A stretch of 63,541 nucleotides of DNA from Burkholderiales bacterium (GTDB taxonomy: Bacteria > Pseudomonadota > Gammaproteobacteria > Burkholderiales > Casimicrobiaceae): NCBI GenBank assembly GCA_020851255.1, contig JADZDA010000011.1, positions 1-63,541 of the forward strand, given 5' to 3'. Both the position numbers and the translations under genes were made by a program. Under the pieces are notes generated by a model. It worked only from the letters and a program-made list of their open reading frames with translations, did not search any database and was not told where the DNA came from. This document shows positions 1 to 10,214 of this stretch, piece by piece. Each line of letters opens with the position of its first letter. Position 1 is the stretch's first letter.

Positions 1-2
1 AC

Positions 3-800
3 GTGCAGCCGTCGCGCCGGCCCAAGGACGGCCGCTACGGCGAGAACCCCAACCGGCTCTACCAGCACCACCAGTTCCAGGTGGTGCTCAAGCCCTCGCC
101 CGCCGACATCCTCGACCTCTACCTGGGCTCGCTCGAGGCGCTCGGCTTCGACTTGCGCCGGAACGACGTCCGCTTCGTCGAGGACGACTGGGAGAACCCG
201 ACGCTGGGCGCCTGGGGACTGGGCTGGGAAGTGTGGCTGAACGGCATGGAGATCACGCAGTTCACCTACTTCCAGCAGGTCGGCAGCCTCGACTGCGATC
301 CGATCACCGGCGAGATCACCTACGGACTCGAGCGGATGTCGATGTACCTGCAGGACGTCGAGTCGGTCTTCGACCTGCGCTACACCGAGTCGATCTCCTA
401 CGGCGACGTGTTCTTCCAGAACGAGGTCGAGCAGTCGACCTACGCGTTCGATCTCTCCGACGCGCCGAGGCTCTTCGAGCAGTTCGGCTACTACGAGGGC
501 GAGGCGAAGCGGCTGCTCGAGGCGAGGATGCCGCTGCCCGGCTACGAGATGATCCTCAAGGCCGGCCACACGTTCAACCTGCTCGACGCGCGCGGCGCGA
601 TCTCGGTCACCGAGCGCGCCGGCTACATCGGCCGCATCCGCGCGCTGTCGCGGCTGGTCGCGACCGCCTACGTCGATTCGCGCCGGGCGCTCGGCTACCC
701 GATGCTCGCCGAGCGCGAGCGCGCGGCGATGCCGGCGCGCTACGCGGAGGAAGCCGGCGAGCCGGCGCAACCGGCCGGTGCGGCGGAGGCCGCCCGATGA
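3..800 (+). CDS. glyQ: glycine--tRNA ligase alpha subunit, 5' truncated by window edge
   Basis: Translation [28 protein letters not shown]...[21 protein letters not shown] is characteristic of GlyQ; followed directly by glyS. Confidence 0.95.
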   Translation: MQPSRRPKDGRYGENPNRLYQHHQFQVVLKPSPADILDLYLGSLEALGFDLRRNDVRFVEDDWENPTLGAWGLGWEVWLNGMEITQFTYFQQVGSLDCDPITGEITYGLERMSMYLQDVESVFDLRYTESISYGDVFFQNEVEQSTYAFDLSDAPRLFEQFGYYEGEAKRLLEARMPLPGYEMILKAGHTFNLLDARGAISVTERAGYIGRIRALSRLVATAYVDSRRALGYPMLAERERAAMPARYAEEAGEPAQPAGAAEAAR

Positions 801-2941
801 CCGCCGCGACGCTGCTGGTCGAGCTGGGATCGGAGGAACTGCCGCCGAAGGCGCTGCGCCGCCTCGCCGACGCCTACGCCGAGGCCCTCGCCGCGGGGCT
901 GCGCTCGCGCGGCTACCTCTCCGGGTCGTCGCAGGTCACGCCCTGCGCGACGCCGCGCAGGCTGGCCGTCACGATCACCGCGGTGCTCGCGGTCGCGCCG
1001 GACACCGAGGTCCGGGACAAGCTGATGCCGGCGAAAATCGCCTGGACGGCCGACGGGTCCGCGACCGACGCGCTGCGCAGGAAGCTCGCGCAACTGGGTC
1101 GCGCGGGGCTCGCCGACGTCCGCCGGGATGAGTCGGCCGGCGGACCGGACCGCATCGTCGTCGAGTCCGACGGCAAGGCCGACTACGCGTACCTGCGAAG
1201 CCTCGCGAAGGGCCAGCCGCTCGCGCGCGGCCTGCAGGCGGCGCTCGACGAGGCGATCGCGAAACTGCCGATCCCCAAGGTGATGAGCTACCCGACGCCG
1301 CCGTCCGGCGGCGCGTCGGGCAGCTATTTCAACCGCGAGAAGTTCGTCCGGCCCGCGCACTGGCTGGTCGTGCTGCACGGCGACGCCGTCGTGCCGGTGC
1401 GCGCGCTGGGCCTCGACGCCGGGCGCGTCACCGGCGGCCACCGCTTCCTCGGCCGGCGCGACGTCGAGATCGCGAGCGCCGACGCCTGGGTCGACGCGCT
1501 GTGGAACCACGGCAAGGTCGTCGCGCCGTTCGACGAGCGCCGCCGCGCGATCGAGGCCGCGCTCGCGAAGGCCGCGCAGGGCGACCGCGTGGTCGCGCCC
1601 GACGCGCTGCTCGACGAGGTCACGTCGCTGGTCGAATGGCCGGCCGTCTACGCCGGCACGTTCGACCCGGCGTTCCTCGCGGTCCCGCAGGAATGCCTGA
1701 TCCTGACCATGCAGCAGAACCAGAAGTATTTCGCGCTGACCGCCGACGACGGGAAGATGCGCGCGCGCTTCCTCGTCGTGTCGAACCTCGCCACCGACGA
1801 CCCGCGGGCGATCGTCGCCGGCAACGAGCGCGTCCTGCGCGCCCGGCTGGCGGACGCGAAGTTCTTCTTCGACCAGGACCGCCGGCAGCGGCTGGACGCA
1901 CGGCTGCGCAGGCTCGCGTCCGTCGTCTACCACAACAAGCTCGGCACGCAGGCCGAGCGCGTCGAGCGGATCCGGGCGATCGCGCGGGCGTACGCGCCGG
2001 TCCTGGGCGCGGACCCGGCGCTCGCCGATCGCGCCGCGGCGCTCGCGAAGGCGGACCTGGTGACCGACATGGTCGGCGAATTCCCGGAACTCCAGGGAAC
2101 CATGGGCCGTTATTACGCGCGGCACGACGGCGAGGACGCGGCGGTGGCGGACGCGATCGCGCAGCACTACGCGCCGCGCTACGCCGGCGACGCGCTGCCC
2201 GACGGGCCGGTCGCCCAGGCGGTCGCGCTGGCCGACAAGCTCGAGGCGATGGCCGGCCTGTTCGGCATCGGCCAGACGCCGACCGGCGACAAGGACCCGT
2301 TCGGCCTGCGCCGCGCCGCGCTGGGCGTGCTGCGCATCCTGATCGAGAAGCGGTCGGCCCTCGCGCTCGATGCCGCGATCGCCGCGGCGTTCCGGGCGTT
2401 CGCCGGCGTCGCGGCGGTCAAGCCGGCGACGGCGGAGCTGACCGCCTTCATCCTCGACCGGCTGCGCGGATACCTGCGGGAGGCCGGCGGCACGGCGAAC
2501 CAGGTCGAGGCGCTGATCGCGCAGCGGCCGGCGACGCTCGAAACGATGCCCGCGCGCCTGGCCGCGGTCCAGGCGTTCGAGGCGCTGCCCGAGGCCGCGG
2601 CGCTCGCCTCCGCGAACAAGCGGATCGTCAACATCCTGAGGAAGTCCGGCGCCGAGGCCGCGCCCGCCGTCGACCGCGCGAAGCTCGCGCCGGGCGCGGA
2701 GCACGATCTGTGGGCGACGTTCCAGAGCCTCGGTCCGGCGGTCGAAGGCGCCCTGGCCCGCGGCGACTTCACGACGGCGCTCAAGTCGCTCGCCGCGTCC
2801 AAGCCGGTCGTCGACCGGTTCTTCGACGAGGTGATGGTGATGGCGGACGACGCGTCGATCCGCGCGAACCGGCTCGCGCTGCTCGCCGGGGTCGCCGGGA
2901 CGATGAACCGCGTCGCCGACCTGTCGAAGCTCGCGATCTGA
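797..2941 (+). CDS. glyS: glycine--tRNA ligase beta subunit
   Basis: [31 protein letters not shown]...; ATGA overlap with glyQ stop; the ORF-track start at 233 is an over-extension. Confidence 0.95.
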   Translation: MTAATLLVELGSEELPPKALRRLADAYAEALAAGLRSRGYLSGSSQVTPCATPRRLAVTITAVLAVAPDTEVRDKLMPAKIAWTADGSATDALRRKLAQLGRAGLADVRRDESAGGPDRIVVESDGKADYAYLRSLAKGQPLARGLQAALDEAIAKLPIPKVMSYPTPPSGGASGSYFNREKFVRPAHWLVVLHGDAVVPVRALGLDAGRVTGGHRFLGRRDVEIASADAWVDALWNHGKVVAPFDERRRAIEAALAKAAQGDRVVAPDALLDEVTSLVEWPAVYAGTFDPAFLAVPQECLILTMQQNQKYFALTADDGKMRARFLVVSNLATDDPRAIVAGNERVLRARLADAKFFFDQDRRQRLDARLRRLASVVYHNKLGTQAERVERIRAIARAYAPVLGADPALADRAAALAKADLVTDMVGEFPELQGTMGRYYARHDGEDAAVADAIAQHYAPRYAGDALPDGPVAQAVALADKLEAMAGLFGIGQTPTGDKDPFGLRRAALGVLRILIEKRSALALDAAIAAAFRAFAGVAAVKPATAELTAFILDRLRGYLREAGGTANQVEALIAQRPATLETMPARLAAVQAFEALPEAAALASANKRIVNILRKSGAEAAPAVDRAKLAPGAEHDLWATFQSLGPAVEGALARGDFTTALKSLAASKPVVDRFFDEVMVMADDASIRANRLALLAGVAGTMNRVADLSKLAI

Positions 2942-3044
2942 CGGCCGCCCCGGCAGCGTTCGTGCGCGGCCGGGCAGCGCGGCCGGCACGGCCGGCGCCA
3001 CCGGGCTTCGTCGCGCACCCCGATTTGCCGCTACAGTTACGCCC

Positions 3045-3626
3045 GTGGTCCAGTTCGCCAACGAAACCGTCGCCCAGACCCGCGCCGCGCGCCTGGTCAT
3101 CCTCGACCGGGACGGCGTGATCAACGCCGACAGCGACCAGTTCATCAAGTCGCCGGACGAATGGCGCGCGATTCCCGGCAGCCTCGAGGCGATCGCCCGG
3201 CTGAACCACGCGGGCTACCGGATCGCCGTCTGCACCAACCAGTCGGGTATCGGCCGCGGGCTGTTCGACATGGCGACGCTCAACGCGATCCACGACAAGA
3301 TGCACCGCCAGCTCGCGCAGGTCGGCGGCCGGATCGACGCGATCTTCTTCTGCCCCCATACCGGGGACGCCCAGTGCGAGTGCCGCAAGCCGAAGACCTC
3401 GATGCTCTCCGAGGCCGGCCGCCGTTTCGGAGCCGACCTCACGCAGGTGCCGTGCATAGGCGACAGTCTGCGCGACCTCGAGGCGGCGCAGTCCGTGGGC
3501 GCCCAGCCGATGCTCGTGCTGACCGGCAAGGGCGAGAAGACGCTGCGCATCGGCAACTTCCCGGCCCATACCGTCATCTTTCCCGACCTCGCGTTCGCGG
3601 CCTCGGCGCTGCTCGCGCGCGACTGA
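3045..3626 (+). CDS. gmhB: D-glycero-beta-D-manno-heptose 1,7-bisphosphate 7-phosphatase (HAD family)
   Basis: LVILDRDGVINADSDQFIKSPDEW..., Cys/His zinc motif CPHTGDAQCECRKPK. Confidence 0.93.
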   Translation: MVQFANETVAQTRAARLVILDRDGVINADSDQFIKSPDEWRAIPGSLEAIARLNHAGYRIAVCTNQSGIGRGLFDMATLNAIHDKMHRQLAQVGGRIDAIFFCPHTGDAQCECRKPKTSMLSEAGRRFGADLTQVPCIGDSLRDLEAAQSVGAQPMLVLTGKGEKTLRIGNFPAHTVIFPDLAFAASALLARD

Positions 3627-3638
3627 TCGGCGCCGGCC

Positions 3639-4352
3639 GTGCAGGCGATCCGGGCCCTCCTCTTCACCGTCTTCCAGCTCGTGGTCACGCCGCTGTACGC
3701 GGCGCTGATGCTCGCGACGTTCTGGCTGCCGCGGCTCGCCCGCTACCGGATCGCCGCGAACTGGTGCCAGGTCGTCGCCTGGGGCGCGCGGCTCATCTGC
3801 GGCATCCGCTGGCGGGCCGAGGGTCTCGCGAACATCCCCCGGACGCCGCACGTGGTCATGTCCAAGCACAGCTCGACCTGGGAGACGCTGGCGCTCGGCA
3901 TCTACCTCCCGCCGATCGCGTTCGTCGCGAAGAAGGAGCTGCTCAGGCTCCCGTTCTTCGGCTGGGGATTCGCGCTCGCCTCGCCGATCACCATCGACCG
4001 CAAGGCCGGCCGCGACGCGATGGAACAGATCGCCGAGCAGGGGCGGGCGCGCTTCGCCCAGGGTTTCTGGATCGTCGTCTACCCGGAAGGCACGCGGATC
4101 CGCGCCGGAACGCGCGCCAAGTACAAGACCGGAGGAGCGCGGCTCGCCCTCGCGCTCGACGTCCCGGTGCTGCCGGTCGCGCACAACGCCGGCTGGCTCT
4201 GGCCCAAGGGCGTGTTCGGAAAGCGGCCCGGGGAGATCACCGTCGTGTTCGGCCCGCCGATCGCCACGCACGGCAAGGACCCCGGTGCGATCACCGCGGA
4301 AGTGGAAGCATGGATCGAACGCGAGGTCGCCCGGCTGGGCGCGCCCGGCTGA
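3639..4352 (+). CDS. plsC: 1-acyl-sn-glycerol-3-phosphate acyltransferase
   Basis: SKHSSTWET (HX4D variant region), YPEGTRIRAGTRAKYKTGGARLA acyltransferase motif. Confidence 0.9.
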   Translation: MQAIRALLFTVFQLVVTPLYAALMLATFWLPRLARYRIAANWCQVVAWGARLICGIRWRAEGLANIPRTPHVVMSKHSSTWETLALGIYLPPIAFVAKKELLRLPFFGWGFALASPITIDRKAGRDAMEQIAEQGRARFAQGFWIVVYPEGTRIRAGTRAKYKTGGARLALALDVPVLPVAHNAGWLWPKGVFGKRPGEITVVFGPPIATHGKDPGAITAEVEAWIEREVARLGAPG

Positions 4353-5086
4353 CCGGGCGCCCCCGCAACGCGGGCGCGGCGACGCTGCGCCGGGTCGTGC
4401 TCGCCGGCGAGCACGTCGACTACCGGCTCGTCCGCGCGCGCCGCCGCTCGATCGGCATGTCGGTGGACCTGGACGGCCTGTCCGTCCGCGCGCCGCGCTG
4501 GGTGACGCTGCGCGAGATCGAGGAGGCCCTCGTCGAGCGCGCCGCCTGGATCGTCCGCACGCTGGCCGAATGGCGGGCGCGGCGGCGCGAGGTGCTGCCG
4601 CGCGAGTGGCGAACCGGCGCGCCGATCCTCTACCTGGGCGCCGAGCTCAAGCTCGCCGTATTCCCGTCGCGGACGATGCACGTGCGCCCGGACCTCTTCG
4701 ACCTGACCGTGCTGCACCCGGCGTCCGGCGACGAGCGCGCGGTCGCGGACACGGTCGCCCGATGGCTGCGCGACGAGGCCGCCCGGCGGATCGTGCCCCG
4801 CGTCGCCGATTTCGCGCTGCGGTTCACCGAAGCGCGTCCGCCGGTCCGCCTGTCGAACGCGCGAGGCGAGTGGGGGAGCTGCAACCACCGCGGCGAGATC
4901 CGGCTGAACTGGCGACTGATCCAGCTGCCGCCGGCGCTGGCCGACTACGTCGTCGCGCACGAGGTCGCGCACCTGGTCGAGCTCAACCACTCGCGGCGGT
5001 TCTGGGCGCTGGTCGAGACGCTGATGCCCGGCCACGACGCGCACCGTCGCGCGCTCGAGGACTGGACCGCGCTGCTCGCCGCGTAG
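4310..5086 (+). CDS. YgjP-like M48-type metallopeptidase (DUF45 family)
   Basis: HEXXH motif in VVAHEVAHLVELNHSRRFW; RLSNARGEWGSCNHRGEIRLNWRL typical of the family; start approximate. Confidence 0.85.
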   Translation: MDRTRGRPAGRARLTGRPRNAGAATLRRVVLAGEHVDYRLVRARRRSIGMSVDLDGLSVRAPRWVTLREIEEALVERAAWIVRTLAEWRARRREVLPREWRTGAPILYLGAELKLAVFPSRTMHVRPDLFDLTVLHPASGDERAVADTVARWLRDEAARRIVPRVADFALRFTEARPPVRLSNARGEWGSCNHRGEIRLNWRLIQLPPALADYVVAHEVAHLVELNHSRRFWALVETLMPGHDAHRRALEDWTALLAA

Positions 5087-5099
5087 TCGCCCGGGTCGT

Positions 5100-5456
5100 T
5101 CAGCCGGCCTGCGCGGGCGCGGCGAGCGCGGGCAGGTCGACCGCGAGCCCGGCTTCGCGCTCGAGGATCGCCGCCAGCGCGGCGCCGAGTTCGCCGCCGC
5201 CGCGGCTGTCCCGCCAGCGGCCGTCGACGGCGCGGTAGTGGAATCCGCCGCTCTTCGCGGCGACCCAGATCTCGCGATTCGGTCCATGCCGGTTCACCAC
5301 GATCCGGGCGCCGCCCGCCGAATCGATCTCCAGGATGCCGTCGGCGAGCCGCCAGTCCGCGTCGACGTCGGACCCTTCGATGGCGCGCTCGACCGCGTCG
5401 GCGATCGCGTGGAGCGTCGCATCGGCGGCGGCGAGGAAACGGGCGTCGGCGGTCAT
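5100..5456 (-). CDS. cyaY: iron donor protein CyaY (frataxin-like)
   Basis: MTADARFLAAADATLHAIADAVE...GGARIVVNRHGPNREIWVAAKSGGFHYR. Confidence 0.88.
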   Translation of the reverse strand: MTADARFLAAADATLHAIADAVERAIEGSDVDADWRLADGILEIDSAGGARIVVNRHGPNREIWVAAKSGGFHYRAVDGRWRDSRGGGELGAALAAILEREAGLAVDLPALAAPAQAG

Positions 5457-5502
5457 GGCGGCGGTGATGTCGTGGCGGGGTCGCGTGCTACCATCGCCGC
5501 CG

Positions 5503-5691
5503 ATGTTACGCGATCCGTGCGACACGCCGCGCGTTTCCCGATCCGCCCGCGTGGCGGTCGCGGCGGTGGCGCTCGCCGCCCTCGTCGCCGGCTGCGGCAT
5601 CAAGGGCCCGCTCAGGCTTCCGGACGCCGCACCCGCCGCGCCGCCGGCCGCGAACCCCGGCGATCGCGCCGACCCCGCCAAGCCGAAGTGA
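5503..5691 (+). CDS. small LptM/YifL-like lipoprotein
   Basis: Signal peptide with lipobox LVAGCGIKGPLRLP, immediately upstream of lysA. Confidence 0.85.
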   Translation: MLRDPCDTPRVSRSARVAVAAVALAALVAGCGIKGPLRLPDAAPAAPPAANPGDRADPAKPK

Positions 5692-6938
5692 GCGCCTTCG
5701 CGATGCGCGGCGGCGAACTCGGCGTCGACGGCCTGCCGCTCGCCGAGATCGCCGCGCGCCACGGCACGCCGTGCTACGTGTACTCGCGGCGGGCGCTCGA
5801 GGAGGCGTACCGCGCGCTCGACGCGTCGCTCGCCGGGGTGCCGCACCTCGTCTGCTACGCGATGAAGGCGAACGCCAACCTGGCGATCCTCGACGTCTTC
5901 GCGCGGCTGGGCAGCGGCTTCGACATCGGGTCCGGCGGCGAGCTGGCCCGTGCGCTCGCCGTGGGCGCCGACCCGCGCCGGAGCGTGTTCTCCGGCGTGG
6001 GCAAGTCCGCCGCCGAGTTGCGCCAGGCGCTCGACGCGGGGATCGGCTGCTTCAACGTCGAATCGGCCGCGGAGCTCGAGCGCCTGGACGCGGTGGCGCG
6101 CGCGTCCGCGCGCCGGGCGCCGGTCTCGCTGCGGGTCAATCCGGACGTCGATCCGCGGACCCACCCGTACATCTCGACCGGGCTCAAGGAGAGCAAGTTC
6201 GGCATCGCCTTCGACGACGCGCTGGCGCTCTACCGGCGGGCGCGGTCGATGACCGGCATCGAGATCGTCGGCATCGACATGCACATCGGCTCCCAGATCA
6301 CCGAGCTCGCGCCCTACGCCGAAGCCGCCCGGAAGGTGTTCGCGCTGTGCGACGCGCTCGCGGCCGAGGGTATCGCGCTCGACCACGTCGACCTGGGCGG
6401 CGGCCTGGGCATCCGCTACCGGGACGAGACGCCGGTGCCGTTTCCCGAGTACGCCGCGATGGTGCGCGAGCTGTTCGCGGGCCGGCGGGAGCGGCTGGTC
6501 CTCGAACCGGGCCGGCGGCTCGTCGCGGAGGCCGGCGTCCTGCTCACACGCGTCGAGTACCTGAAGCCGGGTCCGGTCCGCCACTACGCGATCGTCGACG
6601 CGGCGATGAACGACCTCGTACGTCCGGCGCTCTACGACGCCTGGCACCCGGTCGCGCCGGTGCGGCCGCGTCCGGGCACGCCGATGCGCTGGGATCTGGT
6701 CGGCCCGGTGTGCGAGAGCGCGGATTTCCTCGCGCACGACCGCGACCTCGTGCTCGAGGCGGGCGACCTGATCGCCATCGGGGCCGCCGGCGCCTACGCG
6801 ATGTCGATGAGCTCGAACTACAACGCCCGGCCTCGTGCCTGCGAAGTGATGGTCGACCGCGGCGTCGCGCACGTGGTCCGTCGGCGCGAGACCGCCGCCG
6901 ATCTCTACGCGCTCGAGTCACCGCTGCCGCGGTCCTGA
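5688..6938 (+). CDS. lysA: diaminopimelate decarboxylase
   Basis: YAMKANANLAIL PLP motif, GGGLGIRY, EPGRRLVAEAG; GTG start at 5688 or ATG at 5703. Confidence 0.93.
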   Translation: MSAFAMRGGELGVDGLPLAEIAARHGTPCYVYSRRALEEAYRALDASLAGVPHLVCYAMKANANLAILDVFARLGSGFDIGSGGELARALAVGADPRRSVFSGVGKSAAELRQALDAGIGCFNVESAAELERLDAVARASARRAPVSLRVNPDVDPRTHPYISTGLKESKFGIAFDDALALYRRARSMTGIEIVGIDMHIGSQITELAPYAEAARKVFALCDALAAEGIALDHVDLGGGLGIRYRDETPVPFPEYAAMVRELFAGRRERLVLEPGRRLVAEAGVLLTRVEYLKPGPVRHYAIVDAAMNDLVRPALYDAWHPVAPVRPRPGTPMRWDLVGPVCESADFLAHDRDLVLEAGDLIAIGAAGAYAMSMSSNYNARPRACEVMVDRGVAHVVRRRETAADLYALESPLPRS

Positions 6939-7044
6939 CTCTCCCGACTCGTGCGACGCGCCGAGCATGCGGCGCGGGGCGCATCCGCGGACGTGCGGAT
7001 ACGCAACACGCGCGCGCGCCGGTCGATCCGGCCGGCTCCAAATC

Positions 7045-7072
7045 TTGCAAATCGTTGAAATGCGGCTAGAAT
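7045..7072 (+). promoter_or_regulatory. candidate sigma70 promoter TTGCAA-16 nt-TAGAAT
   Basis: Hexamers read directly, upstream of the histone-like gene. Confidence 0.5.
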
Positions 7073-7174
7073 GCAGGCAGCAGGTGCCAGAGGATTTGTC
7101 AAGAGGTCCGAGACAAGGACCCGCACCTGCCGGGTAGTCCATAACAGATCCAGAAACTCAGACAGGAGAAAACG

Positions 7175-7519
7175 ATGTTGGCTGACATGATGTCGATGAT
7201 GGCGCCGGCGGCCGCGGCCCCCGCGCCCAAGAAGAAAGCGACCAAGCGCAAGGCGAAGAAGGCCACCAAGAAGAAGGCCGCCCCGAAGAAGACGGCGACC
7301 AAGCGCACGGCCACGAAGCAGAAGGCCGCCCCGAAGAAGAAGGCGACCAAGCGCACGGCCACGAAGAAGAAGGCCACCAAGAAGAAGGCGACCAAGCGCA
7401 AGGCCACCAAGAAGAAGGCGACCAAGCGCAAGGCGAAGAAGGCGACCAAGAAGAAGGCCGCCCCGAAGAAGAAGGCCACGAAGAAGCGGGCCACCAAGCG
7501 CAAGGCCGCGAAGAAGTAA
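7175..7519 (+). CDS. histone H1-like Lys/Ala/Thr-rich repeat protein
   Basis: MLADMMSMMAPAAAAPAPKKKATKRKAKKATKKKAAPKK...; Shine-Dalgarno-like aggaga upstream. Confidence 0.85.
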   Translation: MLADMMSMMAPAAAAPAPKKKATKRKAKKATKKKAAPKKTATKRTATKQKAAPKKKATKRTATKKKATKKKATKRKATKKKATKRKAKKATKKKAAPKKKATKKRATKRKAAKK

Positions 7520-7568
7520 TCAGCGCGAGCGGCCACAAAGTCCGCCGCAAGCGTGCAGCGGACCACGA

Positions 7569-7599
7569 AAACGGGCGACGCCAGCGGCGTCGCCCGTTT
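7569..7599 (+). terminator. perfect hairpin terminator AACGGGCGACGCC-AGC-GGCGTCGCCCGTTT
   Basis: Approximately 14-bp stem, 3-nt loop, A-rich 5' and T-rich 3' flank, downstream of the histone-like gene. Confidence 0.8.
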
Positions 7600-7697
7600 G
7601 CATTCCGGCCCCCGGTTCCGGCGCGGGCCTCGGCCGGGCGCCCCGGTCCCCCCGAGCCCGGATCCGCCGCGGCCGGATTCTCCCGGCGCGGCGCCGC

Positions 7698-9344
7698 CTA
7701 GCCCCCGCGCGTCCCGTTCGCCTTCGCGTTGGTCGGCGCGCGCACGGGGGCGGGCGCCTTGGGCGCGGTCGACGGCGCGCGCGGGCCCGCGGCGGGCCTC
7801 GGGCGACTTCGGCCTCCGGTCACGACATCGGTCGTCACGCGCAGCCGCTGACCCGAGCGCAGCGCGTTCTGGGACAGGCCGTTCCAGCGGCGCAGATCCT
7901 CGGCGGTGACCCCGTAGCGGGAGGCGATCGTCGACATCGTCTCGCCGTGCCTGACCGTGTGGTAGAGCGTCCGACCGGACGGCACGCTGGTGAAGACCGT
8001 CTTCGCGAGCGACTCGGCGGTCGCGTCCGAGGGAATCTGCGCGGGCACCAGCAGCGCGTGCCCGACCGGCACCGGTGTCCTCGGCCCCAGGCCGTTGACC
8101 GCCCGCAGCGTCTCCACCGGCAGCCCGAAGCGCGCGGCGATCTGCGCCGGCGTCTCGCCGGATCGCATCCGGTGCGCCTGCCAGGTGACGCGGGGCTGGT
8201 CCGCGAGTTCGAGCTTCGCCGCGAACATCTCCGCGCGGTCGATCGGCAGCAGGATCGTGTGCTCGTCCGCGCCGGCGATCACCGGCCGGTTGTGCTGAGG
8301 GTTGAGCGACACGAACTCGTCCACCGACATCTCCGCCAGCTCGGCGGCGAGCTTCACGTCGATCGCACCCGAGGTCTTGATGGCGGTGAAGTACGGGGAG
8401 TCCGGCACCTCGGCCAGCACGAGGCCGTAGCGCTCCGGATCGCGAATCAGGTTCTTCACGGCCTGGAGCTTCGGCAGGTAGTTGCGCGTCTCCACCGGCA
8501 TCGGCAGCGCCGCGTAGTCGGCCGGCTTGCCCCTGGCGCGATTCTTCGCCACCGCGCGCGCGACGTTGCCCTCGCCCCAGTTGTACGCGGCGAGCGCGAG
8601 CTGCCAGTCGCCGAAGTCGCCGTGGAGCTTCTCCAGGTAATCGAGCGCCGACTCGGTCGCCGCCAGCACGTCGCGGCGGGAGTCGTACCAGAAATTCTGC
8701 GCGAGGCCGTACTGCCGGCCGGTCGACGGGATGAACTGCCACATGCCCGATGCCCGCGCGCGCGACATCGCGAGGGGATTGAACGCGCTCTCGACCATCG
8801 GCAGCAGCGCGAGGTCCAGGGGCAGGCGACGCGACTCGACCTCGCTGACCACGTGGTACAGGTAGCGGCGGCTGCGGTCGATCATCCGGGCCACGTAGTC
8901 CGGACGCTCCGAGTACCACTGCTCCCACTTGGTGACCCGCGGGTCGTCGACGAGGTCGGGGATCGAGTAACCGCTGACGATCCGCGACCACAGGTCCGGC
9001 GCCTGCGGCGGCAAAGGTTCGAGGTCGGCGCCCGCGGCCGCGGGAAACGGCTCCGCGGGGATGCCGCTCAGCGCTTCGTGCAGCCGCGCGACCGCGATGC
9101 GCGGCGCGACGCTCGGCGCGGGCAGGACCGGCGGCAGCGCGGTCTCGCGCACGTCCGCGGGGGTCTCGCCTACCCGGATCGCGGGCGCCGGATCCGCGGG
9201 GGGCGTGCTCGCCGGGAGATCGGGCAACGGGCGCGCGGCGGCCGGCGCGACGGCCGGCGACACGGGTTCGAACGGCGCGACCGCGCACCCGGCGATCAGG
9301 ACGACGCAGACAGCCAACGGAATCGATGAGCAGCGTCGTGTCAA
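7698..9344 (-). CDS. mltD: membrane-bound lytic murein transglycosylase D with LysM domains
   Basis: MVESAFNPLAMSRARASGMWQFIPSTGRQYGL SLT motif; two LysM segments (YHTVRHGETMSTIASRYGVT). Confidence 0.92.
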   Translation of the reverse strand: MTRRCSSIPLAVCVVLIAGCAVAPFEPVSPAVAPAAARPLPDLPASTPPADPAPAIRVGETPADVRETALPPVLPAPSVAPRIAVARLHEALSGIPAEPFPAAAGADLEPLPPQAPDLWSRIVSGYSIPDLVDDPRVTKWEQWYSERPDYVARMIDRSRRYLYHVVSEVESRRLPLDLALLPMVESAFNPLAMSRARASGMWQFIPSTGRQYGLAQNFWYDSRRDVLAATESALDYLEKLHGDFGDWQLALAAYNWGEGNVARAVAKNRARGKPADYAALPMPVETRNYLPKLQAVKNLIRDPERYGLVLAEVPDSPYFTAIKTSGAIDVKLAAELAEMSVDEFVSLNPQHNRPVIAGADEHTILLPIDRAEMFAAKLELADQPRVTWQAHRMRSGETPAQIAARFGLPVETLRAVNGLGPRTPVPVGHALLVPAQIPSDATAESLAKTVFTSVPSGRTLYHTVRHGETMSTIASRYGVTAEDLRRWNGLSQNALRSGQRLRVTTDVVTGGRSRPRPAAGPRAPSTAPKAPAPVRAPTNAKANGTRGG

Positions 9345-9431
9345 ACGTTCACTCCGGGCGACGGCGCGATCTCGGGCCGGCCGCGCGATGGTAGGCGGAC
9401 GACCCGGGACCGCGCAATCCGGGCCATCCGA

Positions 9432-10214
9432 TCAGAACACGTTCTTCCAGGCGCGCAACGCCGCGAAGACACCGACCTCGCCGTCGAGCGCATGCCCGGC
9501 ACGCGCGACGGCGGCCGCCGCGACCGCCGGGACCCGCGCGCGCAGGAACGGGTTGGTCGCCGCCTCGTCGGCGAGCGTCGACGGGACCGTCGGCAGGCCG
9601 GCCTCCCGCTTCGCGAGCTCCCGTTCCACGCGCGCCGCGATTCCCGGATTGCCCGGTTCGACCGCGGCGGCGAAGCGGAGGTTCGCGATCGTGTACTCGT
9701 GCGCGCAGTAGACGCGCGTGTCCGGCGCCAGCGCGGCGAGCTTCGCGAGCGACGCGTGCATGACCTCCGCCGTGCCCTCGAACAGCCGGCCGCAGCCGCC
9801 GGCGAACAGCGTGTCGCCGCAGAAGAGCACGGGATCGCCCCAATCCCGCCGGCCGCCGACGTACGCGACATGGCCGGCGGTGTGGCCGGGCACGTCCACC
9901 ACCTCGAGCGACAGGGCCATCCCGGGCAGGACGATCCGCTCGCCGCCGCCGACCGGCCGAGTGCATGCCGGGATCGACTCACGGGCGGGCCCGAACACCG
10001 TGATCGGGCGACCGCGAGCGAGCGCGGCGACGCCGCCCGTGTGGTCCGGGTGATGATGCGTGACCAGGATCGCGACGAGCTCGACCCGTTCGCGTTCGAG
10101 CCAGGACTCGACGGGGCCCTCGTCTCCGGGGTCGACGACCACCGCGCGATCGCCGGCGCGGATCGCCCAGATGTAGTTGTCGCTGAACGCGGGCAACGGG
10201 ATAATCGCCGGCAT
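9432..10214 (-). CDS. gloB: hydroxyacylglutathione hydrolase (glyoxalase II)
   Basis: [16 protein letters not shown]...THHHPDHTGG metallo-beta-lactamase motif. Confidence 0.95.
   Translation of the reverse strand: MPAIIPLPAFSDNYIWAIRAGDRAVVVDPGDEGPVESWLERERVELVAILVTHHHPDHTGGVAALARGRPITVFGPARESIPACTRPVGGGERIVLPGMALSLEVVDVPGHTAGHVAYVGGRRDWGDPVLFCGDTLFAGGCGRLFEGTAEVMHASLAKLAALAPDTRVYCAHEYTIANLRFAAAVEPGNPGIAARVERELAKREAGLPTVPSTLADEAATNPFLRARVPAVAAAAVARAGHALDGEVGVFAALRAWKNVF

Noticed and set aside
740-3148. 802-aa minus-strand ORF
   Set aside because: Antisense shadow of glyS; composition is Arg/Ala/Gly-rich with no recognisable domain
7175-7519. CRISPR array or tandem satellite
   Set aside because: Repeats are codon-phased Lys/Ala/Thr codons in an ORF with start, ribosome site and terminator
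7158-7550. Minus-strand ORF with repetitive Trp/Ser-rich translation
   Set aside because: Antisense of the Lys-codon repeats of the histone-like gene
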